From the NCBI GenBank assembly GCA_022562375.1, contig JADFPK010000018.1, forward strand, positions 1 through 15,345: 15,345 nt of DNA. Direction: 5' to 3'. The translations under genes and the position numbers were made by a program. The notes under the pieces are model-generated. The model searched no databases. It saw only the letters and a program-made list of their open reading frames with translations, and was not told the DNA's origin. Source of the stretch: Pseudomonadota bacterium (GTDB taxonomy: Bacteria; Pseudomonadota; Alphaproteobacteria; SMXQ01). Below, in pieces: positions 6,818-14,168 of this stretch; position 1 is the stretch's first letter, and every line of letters begins with the position of its first letter.

Positions 6818-7387
6818 ATGTACATAGCCGGCAACTACCTTTTCTCGGGGACGGACCTCGACGAAATCTTCGAGGCGCGCCGCCAGGAGATGCGCCAGGC
6901 CATCGAGGCGATGAGGCCCGAGGAGGTGGGCGAGGCGAATGGCGATGAACTCCTCGCCTCTCTCCTCGCCCGTTTCCGCATGAATGATCCGGGGCTCAGC
7001 CTCGACAAGGCCTATTTCGTCGCCGAGCGCCGCCTCGGACCCGGCGATGCGGAAGAGTTCGAAGCCGCCGATCTGCCGGCCGGGGACATCGCCAAATTCA
7101 AGGCCATCACCATCGCCATTCCGATCGAGGGCGACGCATCCCTGTTCGAAGGCCGTCCCTCGATCTACAACATGCACCAGCCCCAGGCCGACATCGTCGA
7201 CGGGGAGCTGCACATCTGCTTTTTGCTGGCCGAGGCCGAGGAGTGGCATCTGGAGCAGAATTTCAAGCAGCATATCGGTTTGATCGAGAGGCAGCTCGAA
7301 GTGACCCAGTGGCAGGTCATGGGCTTCAACGCCGGCCTGCCGGGCGACATCCAGGCGGCGCTCAAGAAGCGCAAGGGGAAGCGATAA
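6818..7387 (+). CDS. Uncharacterised 189-residue protein, possibly the N-terminal half of a larger nuclease-linked family
   Basis: Not confidently recognised. An in-frame TGA at 6812-6814 fixes the ATG at 6818 as the start; no clear Shine-Dalgarno sequence precedes it. Predicted layout by eye: N-terminal MYIAGNYLF, a charged helix (about 13-35), a second helical stretch (43-54), a likely beta-rich middle (about 95-138, with IPIEGDASLFEGRPSIYN and ELHICFLL), and a C-terminal helix (144-165) leading to VMGFNAGL and a basic KKRKGKR end. It has no signal peptide, membrane segment or Cys cluster. From memory, this order (LF..RPS in the middle, then long helix, then FNxxL and an arginine/lysine-rich stretch) resembles the N-terminal part of uncharacterised proteins of about 400 residues that continue into a PD-(D/E)XK-like domain. 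That domain is absent here: the frame stops and the next gene is convergent. Codon use looks like the neighbours. Confidence 0.75.
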   Translation: MYIAGNYLFSGTDLDEIFEARRQEMRQAIEAMRPEEVGEANGDELLASLLARFRMNDPGLSLDKAYFVAERRLGPGDAEEFEAADLPAGDIAKFKAITIAIPIEGDASLFEGRPSIYNMHQPQADIVDGELHICFLLAEAEEWHLEQNFKQHIGLIERQLEVTQWQVMGFNAGLPGDIQAALKKRKGKR

Positions 7388-7422
7388 CGCCGCCAATATC
7401 CGCTGTCCCCAATATCCTTTCG

Positions 7423-7451
7423 CGCCGGCGTTCCTATTCAACGCGCCGGCG
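7423..7451. other. GC-rich hairpin between convergent genes
   Basis: The self-complementary octamer CGCCGGCG occurs at 7423-7430 and 7444-7451 and can form an 8-bp stem with a 13-base loop. It covers the last codons of the amidohydrolase-like gene and the 50-base gap after the 189-residue gene. No T-run follows on either strand, so it is at most a weak bidirectional terminator or an RNA 3'-end protector. Confidence 0.35.
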
Positions 7452-8385
7452 GAAGGCGCCACAGCCGTTCGGCGTTGCCGTGGGCGATGGCGTGGGCCGC
7501 CTCGTGGGGAAGCGCCGCCAGCGCCTGGCGCCACAGCGCAATCTGGCGGAGATAAACCGTGCCCCAGTGACGCGCCCAGACATTGTCGAAGGCGAGGATG
7601 AACCGGTCCGGGTATTGGGTCATCAGGTCCTTCCAGACAGGCGCCAGCAAATCGTCGTCGAACATATCGATCCAGGGCTGCCGCGAGTTGCCGGTGACGA
7701 TCGGGTTGGCGTGGGAGGTCAGGAAATGAATGTTCTTGTGGGTCTCGATAAGGCGGCGGACGTCCTTGGCCTCGAGTTGCCCCATGTGGATGAGGGCGAA
7801 GGGGTGATCCGGGTGCCGGGTGAGCAGCGCTTCGAACTCGGCCATGAACGCATCGCGGTCCGACCCGGCGGCGGCGAATTCGATATGAATGATGAAGGGC
7901 CAGCCCCGCTCGATCGCCGCCCCGAGCGCGACCTGGACCCTCTCGTCTTGCGGGTGAACCACCACCTCCGGCGCCTTGGGACGGTCCGGGTTTCCTTTCT
8001 CGGCGTGCCACAGGATCACCTCGGCCATGGCGCCGTACCCGGGCATCGCCAAGTGCTTTTCCAGCCGCTTGTAATATCTCGGGCGATTCCGCCGATAGAT
8101 GCCTCCCTTGGTCCGGACCGCCGGCGTGATCCGGCCGGGATGGCGTCGGGCCAAGGCTCTTAAATCTCCCGCCTTGGCCCCGCCCCGGACCGCCAGGATA
8201 ACCCGGGAGATGCCGCCCTCGTCCATCAGCCTGATGATGTCTTCCGGATCGACGTCGCGGTCGAATTGGCTGTGGGCGTCGATGAGGCGGATCTTATCGG
8301 CGCCGGCGCCGGGGATGCCGACGGCCAGGCCAAGCGCCGCGATGAGGATCGCGGGCCACACCGTGGCGCCCATAAAGTCGCCCAT
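7438..8385 (-). CDS. Exported amidohydrolase-2-like TIM-barrel protein
   Basis: From the ATG at 8385 the protein has 315 residues. Residues 1-29 form a signal peptide with a hydrophobic core (AILIAALGLAVG) ending GAGA before DKIRLIDAH, so it should be periplasmic. The mature part looks like an amidohydrolase-2 barrel: IDAHSQFD at the first strand, H167 (IIHIEF), H200 (LIHMGQ), D267 (AFDNVW) and a terminal HGNAERLW (302-309), matching the family's closing GNAxRLF motif. The usual first motif is DxHxH; here it is D36-A-H38-S-Q40, so the second metal-binding His is replaced by Gln. A TTG at 8430 keeps the frame open but adds a non-signal-like prefix. It follows ubiG by 50 bases on the same strand. 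Substrate unknown; a non-hydrolytic role is possible. Confidence 0.78.
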   Translation of the reverse strand: MGDFMGATVWPAILIAALGLAVGIPGAGADKIRLIDAHSQFDRDVDPEDIIRLMDEGGISRVILAVRGGAKAGDLRALARRHPGRITPAVRTKGGIYRRNRPRYYKRLEKHLAMPGYGAMAEVILWHAEKGNPDRPKAPEVVVHPQDERVQVALGAAIERGWPFIIHIEFAAAGSDRDAFMAEFEALLTRHPDHPFALIHMGQLEAKDVRRLIETHKNIHFLTSHANPIVTGNSRQPWIDMFDDDLLAPVWKDLMTQYPDRFILAFDNVWARHWGTVYLRQIALWRQALAALPHEAAHAIAHGNAERLWRLPPAR

Positions 8386-8435
8386 AAGGTCGAGGTGTCC
8401 CCGCCGCCGCCCGTGCGTGCAAGCCGCCAAACCCC

Positions 8436-9197
8436 CTACCCTTCCTTGATGGCGAACGCCATGTAGTTGACCGCGAGGTCACGGCCCAGGCTCCAGCGGT
8501 CCGACAACGGGTTGTAAACGACCCCGGTCATCTCGGTGACCTTGACACCGCCCTTGGCGAGCCTGGCGGTGAGTTCGGGCGGGGTCACGAACTTGTGCCA
8601 GTCATGGGTGCCCGGCGGCAACCAGCCGAGCACATATTCGGCGCCGACGATGGCCAAGGCATAGGCCTTGACCGTCCGATTCAGCGTCGCCACCACCATC
8701 GCCCCTCCCGGTTTCAACAGGGTACAGCTGGCGCCGAGGAAGGCGTCGAGATCGGCGACGTGCTCGACCACCTCCATGTTGAGGACGGCGTCGAAACGGT
8801 GTCCTTCGGCGGCCAGGGCCTCCGCCGTCAGGCACCGGTAGTCGATGGCGAGGCCGCCTTCGGTGGCGTGGGCGCCGGCGACGCGGATGGCTTCGGCGCC
8901 GGCGTCGATGCCGAGCACGCGCGCGCCGAGGCGCGTCATCGGCTCCGTCAACAGCCCACCGCCGCAGCCGACATCGAGCAGGCTCAAGCCCGTGAGCGGG
9001 CGCGCCTCGTTCTCATCGCGGCGGTAATGAGAGATCAGGCGTTGGCGAATGAACGCCAGGCGGGTCGGGTTCAGCGCGTGGAGTGGCCTGAACTTGCCCT
9101 TGGGCTCCCACCATTCCTCGGCCAGGGCCGAGAATCGCGCGATCTCGCCGGCGTCGACCGAGTCCCTCAGGCCATCACCGCTTGTCTCCTCGCGCAC
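8436..9197 (-). CDS. ubiG: Ubiquinone biosynthesis O-methyltransferase UbiG
   Basis: UbiG catalyses the two O-methylations of ubiquinone biosynthesis, using SAM, at the membrane-associated Ubi complex. From the GTG at 9197 it has 253 residues, the usual length. The family N-terminal block is present (EIARFSALAEEWWEPKGKF, about 18-36, then LHALNPTRL). Motif I is LLDVGCGGGLLTEPM (73-87), followed by the acidic post-I region GIDAG. NMEVVEHV (140-147) and the UbiG signature TLNRT (171-175) with PPGTHDWHKF (194-203) complete the match. The start rests on AAGGAG 8 bases upstream; a GTG at 9236 would add 13 Arg-rich residues and read through that binding site. It heads the minus-strand pair with the amidohydrolase-like gene and is divergent from lysC. 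Confidence 0.95.
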   Translation of the reverse strand: MREETSGDGLRDSVDAGEIARFSALAEEWWEPKGKFRPLHALNPTRLAFIRQRLISHYRRDENEARPLTGLSLLDVGCGGGLLTEPMTRLGARVLGIDAGAEAIRVAGAHATEGGLAIDYRCLTAEALAAEGHRFDAVLNMEVVEHVADLDAFLGASCTLLKPGGAMVVATLNRTVKAYALAIVGAEYVLGWLPPGTHDWHKFVTPPELTARLAKGGVKVTEMTGVVYNPLSDRWSLGRDLAVNYMAFAIKEG

Positions 9198-9205
9198 CTT
9201 TCGTG

Positions 9206-9211
9206 CTCCTT
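9206..9211 (-). promoter_or_regulatory. ubiG: Ribosome binding site of ubiG
   Basis: Read on the minus strand this is AAGGAG, 8 bases before the GTG at 9197. It is among the best Shine-Dalgarno matches in the window and decides the start over the upstream GTG at 9236. Confidence 0.75.
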
Positions 9212-9245
9212 CCAATGCTCGCCGGACCCTGCTCACCGGGCCAAT

Positions 9246-9274
9246 GCCCGCCGGGCGGGCTTGCCTGAGGCAAG
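9246..9274. promoter_or_regulatory. Two abutting inverted repeats in the ubiG/lysC divergent gap
   Basis: The 229-base gap between ubiG and lysC holds GCCCG/CGGGC around CCGGG (9246-9260) and, sharing its last base, CTTGCC/GGCAAG around TGA (9260-9274). A TTGCCT at 9261-9266 and a TATGTA at 9284-9289 are 17 bases apart and could be a poor promoter toward lysC; the second inverted repeat would overlap its -35 and could be an operator. All of this is read by eye, and neither repeat is long enough to be convincing alone. Confidence 0.3.
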
Positions 9275-9426
9275 TTAACAGAGTATGTATACGCGCCCTT
9301 GCAGCGGCAAGCGGTTCGCGCCCAATTTTTGGAGTGCGAAGATCGGTGGCTGGACCGCGCTGAGGCGCAAACGGATTAGGCGCTTTGCCCGCTCACCGCG
9401 GGTGCTCCGCGGCCGGGAAAGTCGAA

Positions 9427-10647
9427 ATGGCACGCATCGTTCAGAAATTCGGCGGCACTTCGGTCGCCGACATCGGCCGTATCAAGTCCGTGGCCGAGTA
9501 CGTGAAGTCGGAGGTCGACGCCGGCAACCAGGTGGCCGTCGTGGTTTCCGCCATGGCCGGCGTCACCAACCATCTGGTCGATTGGGCCAGCGAGATCGCG
9601 AACCTCTACGACGCCCGCGAATACGATGTCGTCGTCGCCACCGGAGAGCAGATCACCAGCGGGCTCCTGGCGATGGCGTTGCAGGACCTTGGGGTCAGCG
9701 CCCGTTCGTGGCTCGGCTGGCAGGTGCCGGTCAACACCGATTCGACCCATGGCCGGGCCCGCATCGAGGGGATCGACACGGCCGAAATCGACCGGCGCCT
9801 CGATAACGGCGAGGTGCCGGTGATTGCCGGTTTCCAGGGCGTCGGCACCGACAATCGCGTCACCACGCTGGGCCGGGGCGGGTCCGATATCTCCGCCGTC
9901 GCCCTGGCCGCCGCCCTGGGGGCGGAGAGGTGCGACATATTCACCGACGTGGACGGCATTTACACCTCCGATCCGCGTATCGTTGCCAAGGCGCGCAAGC
10001 TCGATAAAATCACCTATGAAGAGATGCTCGAAATGGCCTCCCTGGGGGCCAGGGTACTGCATAGCCGATCCATCGAGCTGGCGATGAAGCACGGCGTGAG
10101 CCTTCAGGTGCGATCGAGTTTCGATTCGGCGCCCGGCACCTTCGTGGTAGATGAGGATGAGATCGTGGAACAGGAATTAGTCAGCGGCATTACCTATTCA
10201 CGGGACGAGGCGAAGATCACCTTGATCCGCGTGCCCGACCGCCCCGGCGTCGCGGCGAGCATCTTCGGTCCTCTCGCCGACGGCTCGATCAACGTCGACA
10301 TGATCGTTCAGAACGTCTCCGAGGACGGCCAGGCGACCGACCTGACCTTCACCGTCGCCCAGGCCGATCTCGAACCGGCGCTCAAGATCTTGGAGAACAG
10401 GCAGGCGGAACTCGGCTATGCCGCGCTCAACAGCGATCCCGACGTGGTCAAGGTGTCGGTCATCGGGGTCGGCATGCGCAGCCACGCCGGCGTCGCCCAG
10501 ATGATGTTCAAGACCCTGGCGGAGAAGGGCATCAACATCCAGGTCATCTCCACTTCCGAGATCAAGGTCAGCGTCCTGATCGCCGAGGAATATACCGAGC
10601 TGGCGTTGCGCGCCCTGCACAGCGCCTATCGTCTGGACGCCGTTTAA
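9427..10647 (+). CDS. lysC: Aspartate kinase LysC
   Basis: Phosphorylates aspartate, the first committed step toward lysine, threonine, methionine and diaminopimelate. It has 406 residues from the ATG at 9427, starting MARIVQKFGGTSVAD, the canonical aspartokinase N-terminus; an ORF extension to 9385 is not family-like. Catalytic and nucleotide-binding motifs are KFGGTS (7-12), GRGGSD (149-154) and FTDVDGIYTSDPR (172-184). Two ACT domains follow (about 264-338 and 342-406), so it is the monofunctional alpha/beta type usually feedback-inhibited by lysine and/or threonine. In some bacteria this gene also makes a separate regulatory subunit from an internal start; I cannot show that here. It is the first gene of a tight cluster: the next gene starts 4 bases after the stop. 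Confidence 0.97.
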   Translation: MARIVQKFGGTSVADIGRIKSVAEYVKSEVDAGNQVAVVVSAMAGVTNHLVDWASEIANLYDAREYDVVVATGEQITSGLLAMALQDLGVSARSWLGWQVPVNTDSTHGRARIEGIDTAEIDRRLDNGEVPVIAGFQGVGTDNRVTTLGRGGSDISAVALAAALGAERCDIFTDVDGIYTSDPRIVAKARKLDKITYEEMLEMASLGARVLHSRSIELAMKHGVSLQVRSSFDSAPGTFVVDEDEIVEQELVSGITYSRDEAKITLIRVPDRPGVAASIFGPLADGSINVDMIVQNVSEDGQATDLTFTVAQADLEPALKILENRQAELGYAALNSDPDVVKVSVIGVGMRSHAGVAQMMFKTLAEKGINIQVISTSEIKVSVLIAEEYTELALRALHSAYRLDAV

Positions 10648-10651
10648 GCCG

Positions 10652-11689
10652 ATGAACCCGAAGCTGGCCCGCGACCGGTTGGACGGACTGTGGCGCCGCG
10701 GCCTGGAGTGCCTCGGCAGCCGCTACGCCATCTTGGGCGGGGCCATGACCTGGGTCTCCGAACGCCATCTCGTGGCGGCGCTTTCCAACGGCGGCGGCTT
10801 CGGCGTCATCGCCAACGGCGCCATGGCGCCCGATCAACTGGCGGACGAGATCGACGGCACCATGGCGCTGACCGATAAGCCTTTCGGCGTCAATCTCGTG
10901 ACCATGCACCCCGATCTCGAGGCGCTTTGCGATACCTGCATCGCCAAGGGCGTCTCCCACGTCGTGCTGGCCGGCGGGCTGCCCCGGTCGGCGACCATCG
11001 CCCGCCTCAAGGACGGCGGCGCCAAGGTCATCTGTTTCGCGCCGGCGCTCTCCATCGCCAAGAAGCTGGTGCGCATCGGTGTCGACGCCATCGTCATCGA
11101 GGGCATGGAGGCGGGCGGGCACATCGGACCGGTGTCGACCGGCGTGCTGGCCCAGGAGATCCTGCCGGTGATCCGCGAGGTGCCGGTGTTCGTCGCCGGC
11201 GGGATCGGCCGTGGCGAGGCGCTTCTCGCCTATCTCGAGATGGGGGCGTCGGGGGTCCAGCTCGGCACCCGTTTCGTCTGCGCCACCGAATCCATCGCCC
11301 ATCCGCGGTTCAAGCAGGCCTTCATCCGCGCTTCCGCCCGCGATGCGGTGACTTCCGTCCAGGTGGACCCGAAGTTCCCGGTCATCCCGGTACGGGCGTT
11401 GCGCAACGAGGCCAGCGCACGTTTCATCGAGGCCCAACATGAGGTCATCGCCCGTTTCCGGGGCGGCGAGCTGGATCAGAAACAGGCGCAGCTCGAGATC
11501 GAGCACTTCTGGGTCGGCGCCCTGCGCCGGGCGGTGATCGATGGCGACACGGAGAACGGCTCGCTGATGGCGGGACAGAGTGTCGGCATGGTGAAGGAGG
11601 AGCAACCGACGGCCGAGATCATCGAGGAGCTCGTCGATCAGGCCGCGGCCGTTTTTCTCGCCAGGGAATCGAGCGAGGCGGCCGAATGA
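10652..11689 (+). CDS. Nitronate monooxygenase-like FMN enzyme (NMO/FabK family)
   Basis: FMN-dependent TIM-barrel oxidoreductase of the 2-nitropropane dioxygenase/NMO superfamily, 345 residues. The N-terminus has YAILGGAMTWVSERHLVAAL and GGGFGVIANGAM, the usual first-barrel-strand pattern. IVIEGMEAGGHIGPVST (about 148-164) carries the His expected as catalytic base in NMO enzymes. Phosphate-binding FMN motifs follow: FVAGGIGRGEALL and GASGVQLGTRFV. The C-terminal GSLMAGQSVGMV block is also typical. It could instead act as an enoyl-ACP reductase of the FabK type; sequence reading alone does not separate them. It starts 4 bases after lysC and overlaps ptsP by the 4 bases ATGA, so all three are almost certainly translated from one mRNA. 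No link with lysine synthesis or PTS signalling is known to me. Confidence 0.87.
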   Translation: MNPKLARDRLDGLWRRGLECLGSRYAILGGAMTWVSERHLVAALSNGGGFGVIANGAMAPDQLADEIDGTMALTDKPFGVNLVTMHPDLEALCDTCIAKGVSHVVLAGGLPRSATIARLKDGGAKVICFAPALSIAKKLVRIGVDAIVIEGMEAGGHIGPVSTGVLAQEILPVIREVPVFVAGGIGRGEALLAYLEMGASGVQLGTRFVCATESIAHPRFKQAFIRASARDAVTSVQVDPKFPVIPVRALRNEASARFIEAQHEVIARFRGGELDQKQAQLEIEHFWVGALRRAVIDGDTENGSLMAGQSVGMVKEEQPTAEIIEELVDQAAAVFLARESSEAAE

Positions 11690-13959
11690 CCCTACTCAGC
11701 CCGGCCCTCGAAGGACCGCGCCGTCTGCTCAGGCGTCTTCGCGACGTCATGGCCGGTCCGGCCTCGGCCCAGCAGCGCCTGGACCAGGTGGTGACGATCA
11801 TCGCCGCCGACATGGTGGCGGAAGTGTGCTCGATCTATGTCCGGCGCGCCGGCGATGCGCTCGAACTTTTCGCCACCGAAGGACTGAACCCCACCGCCGT
11901 CCACCACACCCGCCTCAGGGTCGGCGAGGGCCTGGTCGGCGACATCGCCGTCCACGCCCTGCCGCTTAACCTGTCCGACGCCCAGTCCCATCCCTCTTTC
12001 GCCTACCGGCCGGAGACCGGCGAGGAAATCTACCATTCGCTGATGGGCGTGCCGATCCTCGGCGGCGGACGCGTCATCGGTGTGCTGGTGGTGCAGAACA
12101 AGACCTGGCGCCACTATACCGATGAAGAGGTCGAGGCCCTCGAGATCACCGCCATGGTGCTCGCCGAGCTCGTGGCCAGCGGCGAGCTGGTGTCGCCGGA
12201 GGAGAAACTCGCGGCGGAGAGGGAGGCGTTGTTGCCGGTGAGCCTCGAGGGGATGCGGCTCAACGCCGGGTTGGCCACCGGCACAGCGGTCCTGCACCAA
12301 CCGAACATCTTGATCCGCAGAATCGTCGCCGAAGACCCGGAGGAAGAGTTGAGGCGCCTCGAGGACGCCATTCGCGGCATGGACAGTGCGCTGAAGAAGG
12401 TCATGACGGCGGGCCGGCTGGCGTCGGCCGGTGAACATCGCGACGTGCTGGAAGCCTACCGCATGATCGCCGCCGACACCGGCTGGCTCGGCCGCATCCG
12501 CGACGCGATCAAGACCGGGCTCACCGCCGAGGCGGCGGTCCAGCAGATTCGCGAAAGCACCCGCGCGCGCATGGCCCAGATCAGCGATCCCTACCTGCGC
12601 GAACGGCTGGACGATCTCGATGATCTCGCCAACCGCCTGTCACAGCACCTCGTTCAGGGGGCCAACGGACAGCCCGAACGCGAGCTTCCCGACGACGTGG
12701 TGCTGATCTCGCGCAACCTGGGGCCGGCGGAACTGCTGGATTACGATCCCGACCGTCTGCGCGCCCTGGTGCTCGAGGAAGGTTCGCCGACGGCCCATGT
12801 CTGCATCGTCGCCCGGGCGCTCGACATTCCGGTATTGGGCTGTGTCAAGGACGTGCTCGGCAAGATCAAGGAGCTCGATCCGGTGATCGTCGATGCCGAT
12901 AACGGCCAACTCTTCATCCGCCCGCGCGAGGACATCAGCAAGGCTTTCGCCGACACCATGCGGGCGCGGGCGGAACGCAAGCAGGCTTACGCGGCGATCC
13001 GGAACGAGCCGGCCGTCACCCGCGACGGGGTCGAAATCTCGCTCAACGTCAACGTCGGACTCGAGATCGAGGTGTCGCACCTGGACGAGACCGGCGCCGA
13101 GGGCATCGGCCTCTATCGCACCGAGATCCCCTTCATGGTGCGAGAGACCTATCCGGATGTCGAGGCCCAGATCGAGCTCTACGGCAAGATTTTCGAAAGG
13201 GCAAAGGGCAAGCCGGTGGTGTTTCGCACCCTGGATGTCGGCGGCGACAAACTGCTGCCCTATTTCGACGGCGTGCGCGAGGAAAATCCCGCCATGGGCT
13301 GGCGTGCGATTCGCATCGCGCTCGACCGTCCCGAGATGCTGCGCAATCAAATCCGGGCGATGCTGCACGCCGCCGAGGGCCGGCCGCTTCGGATCATGTT
13401 CCCGATGATCGCCGAAATCGCGGAATTCGACAGGGCGCGGCAGATCCTCGACTCAGAGATCGACGACCGGCGATCCCAGGACGGCCCGATGCCCGACGGG
13501 ATCAGCGTCGGCGCCATGTTGGAGGTCCCGGCCCTGTTGTTCCAATTGCCGGCGTTGCTGGAAAAGGTCGATTTCCTGTCGGTCGGCAGCAACGATTTGT
13601 TGCAGTTCCTTTTCGCCGCCGACCGCAACAACCCGCATGTCGGGGAACGTTACGATGACCTCTCTCCCGCCGTTCTGACGCTTCTCGACACCCTGGTCCG
13701 CCAGTGCCAAAAAGCCGGCGTGCCGCTGGCGCTTTGTGGCGAAATGGCGGGCCGGCCGCTGGCGGCCATGGCCCTGATCGGATTGGGATTTAGCAACATT
13801 TCCATGTCGCCGGTGTCGATCGGGCCGGTCAAGGCGATGATCCGGAGCCTCAACGTCGAACAGGTGCGCGAGGTCCTGCCGCCGTTGCTCACGCTTCACG
13901 ATTCGAGCGTCAGCGACCGGCTTCGCCTCTTCGCCAAGGAACACGGTGTGATCATATAA
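11686..13959 (+). CDS. ptsP: Phosphoenolpyruvate-protein phosphotransferase PtsP (enzyme I-Ntr)
   Basis: First enzyme of the nitrogen PTS: takes phosphate from PEP and passes it to NPr and then EIIA-Ntr, a regulatory relay rather than a sugar importer. It has 757 residues. A GAF sensor domain occupies about 27-165 (with LRVGEGLVGDIAV and SLMGVPILGGGRVIGVLVVQ). The EI N-terminal helical/NPr-binding part runs from about 190. The swivelling domain has the phosphorylated His371 in GSPTAHVCIVARALDIPVLG. The C-terminal PEP-binding barrel shows GLYRTEIPFM, FRTLDVGGDKLLPY, ENPAMGWRAIRI, SVGSNDLLQF and the active-site Cys684 in LCGEMAGRP. All key residues are present, so it should be active. GAGG at 11675-11678 lies 7 bases before the ATG, and the start overlaps the previous gene's stop. 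The GAF domain suggests control by a small ligand, glutamine in well-studied relatives. Confidence 0.96.
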   Translation: MTLLSPALEGPRRLLRRLRDVMAGPASAQQRLDQVVTIIAADMVAEVCSIYVRRAGDALELFATEGLNPTAVHHTRLRVGEGLVGDIAVHALPLNLSDAQSHPSFAYRPETGEEIYHSLMGVPILGGGRVIGVLVVQNKTWRHYTDEEVEALEITAMVLAELVASGELVSPEEKLAAEREALLPVSLEGMRLNAGLATGTAVLHQPNILIRRIVAEDPEEELRRLEDAIRGMDSALKKVMTAGRLASAGEHRDVLEAYRMIAADTGWLGRIRDAIKTGLTAEAAVQQIRESTRARMAQISDPYLRERLDDLDDLANRLSQHLVQGANGQPERELPDDVVLISRNLGPAELLDYDPDRLRALVLEEGSPTAHVCIVARALDIPVLGCVKDVLGKIKELDPVIVDADNGQLFIRPREDISKAFADTMRARAERKQAYAAIRNEPAVTRDGVEISLNVNVGLEIEVSHLDETGAEGIGLYRTEIPFMVRETYPDVEAQIELYGKIFERAKGKPVVFRTLDVGGDKLLPYFDGVREENPAMGWRAIRIALDRPEMLRNQIRAMLHAAEGRPLRIMFPMIAEIAEFDRARQILDSEIDDRRSQDGPMPDGISVGAMLEVPALLFQLPALLEKVDFLSVGSNDLLQFLFAADRNNPHVGERYDDLSPAVLTLLDTLVRQCQKAGVPLALCGEMAGRPLAAMALIGLGFSNISMSPVSIGPVKAMIRSLNVEQVREVLPPLLTLHDSSVSDRLRLFAKEHGVII

Positions 13960-14168
13960 ATCGTTGCGTGTTATTGACTTTTTTGGTTAACAGGACGCTA
14001 TTCGCCGATGACAAAGTTGAATTTATGCCGAGGCCTGCCAAACTAGGTAGATATATTGCTCTGACATGGGCTCATGCCCGCCCTGGGGGGCGGCGGATCG
14101 CGTGAGCAACTAGGCGCCATCGGCATCACGGCAATATTTGGCGGTTGTCAGGGGCAGGAGCGCTGGTT
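13960..14168 (+). other. 209-base intergenic region between ptsP and the RodZ-like gene
   Basis: AT-richer than its surroundings, especially 13960-14060, and probably holds the promoter of the RodZ-like gene. TTGACT at 13974-13979 has only a poor partner (CTATTC, 13998-14003), and TATATT at 14052-14057 has no good -35. No terminator hairpin with a T-run was found after ptsP; the T-run at 13979-13984 has no stem before it. A 15-codon reading frame (14065-14112) has no ribosome binding site and is not called. Confidence 0.5.
14156..14160 (+). promoter_or_regulatory. Ribosome binding site of the RodZ-like gene
   Basis: AGGAG sits 8 bases before the ATG at 14169, a strong Shine-Dalgarno match that fixes the start of the last gene. 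Confidence 0.75.

Noticed and set aside
6449..8011. A 520-codon open frame on the minus strand
   Set aside because: It runs antisense through the DUF1178 gene, the 189-residue gene and out of frame through the amidohydrolase gene. Its product is Arg/Pro/Gly-rich without domain character, a typical GC-rich shadow.
10568..11605. A 345-codon minus-strand frame opposite the NMO-like gene
   Set aside because: His/Asp/Gly-rich translation with no family pattern; the plus-strand gene has clear FMN motifs.
14065..14112. 15-codon leader-peptide candidate before the RodZ-like gene
   Set aside because: No ribosome binding site and no run of regulatory codons or attenuator structure.
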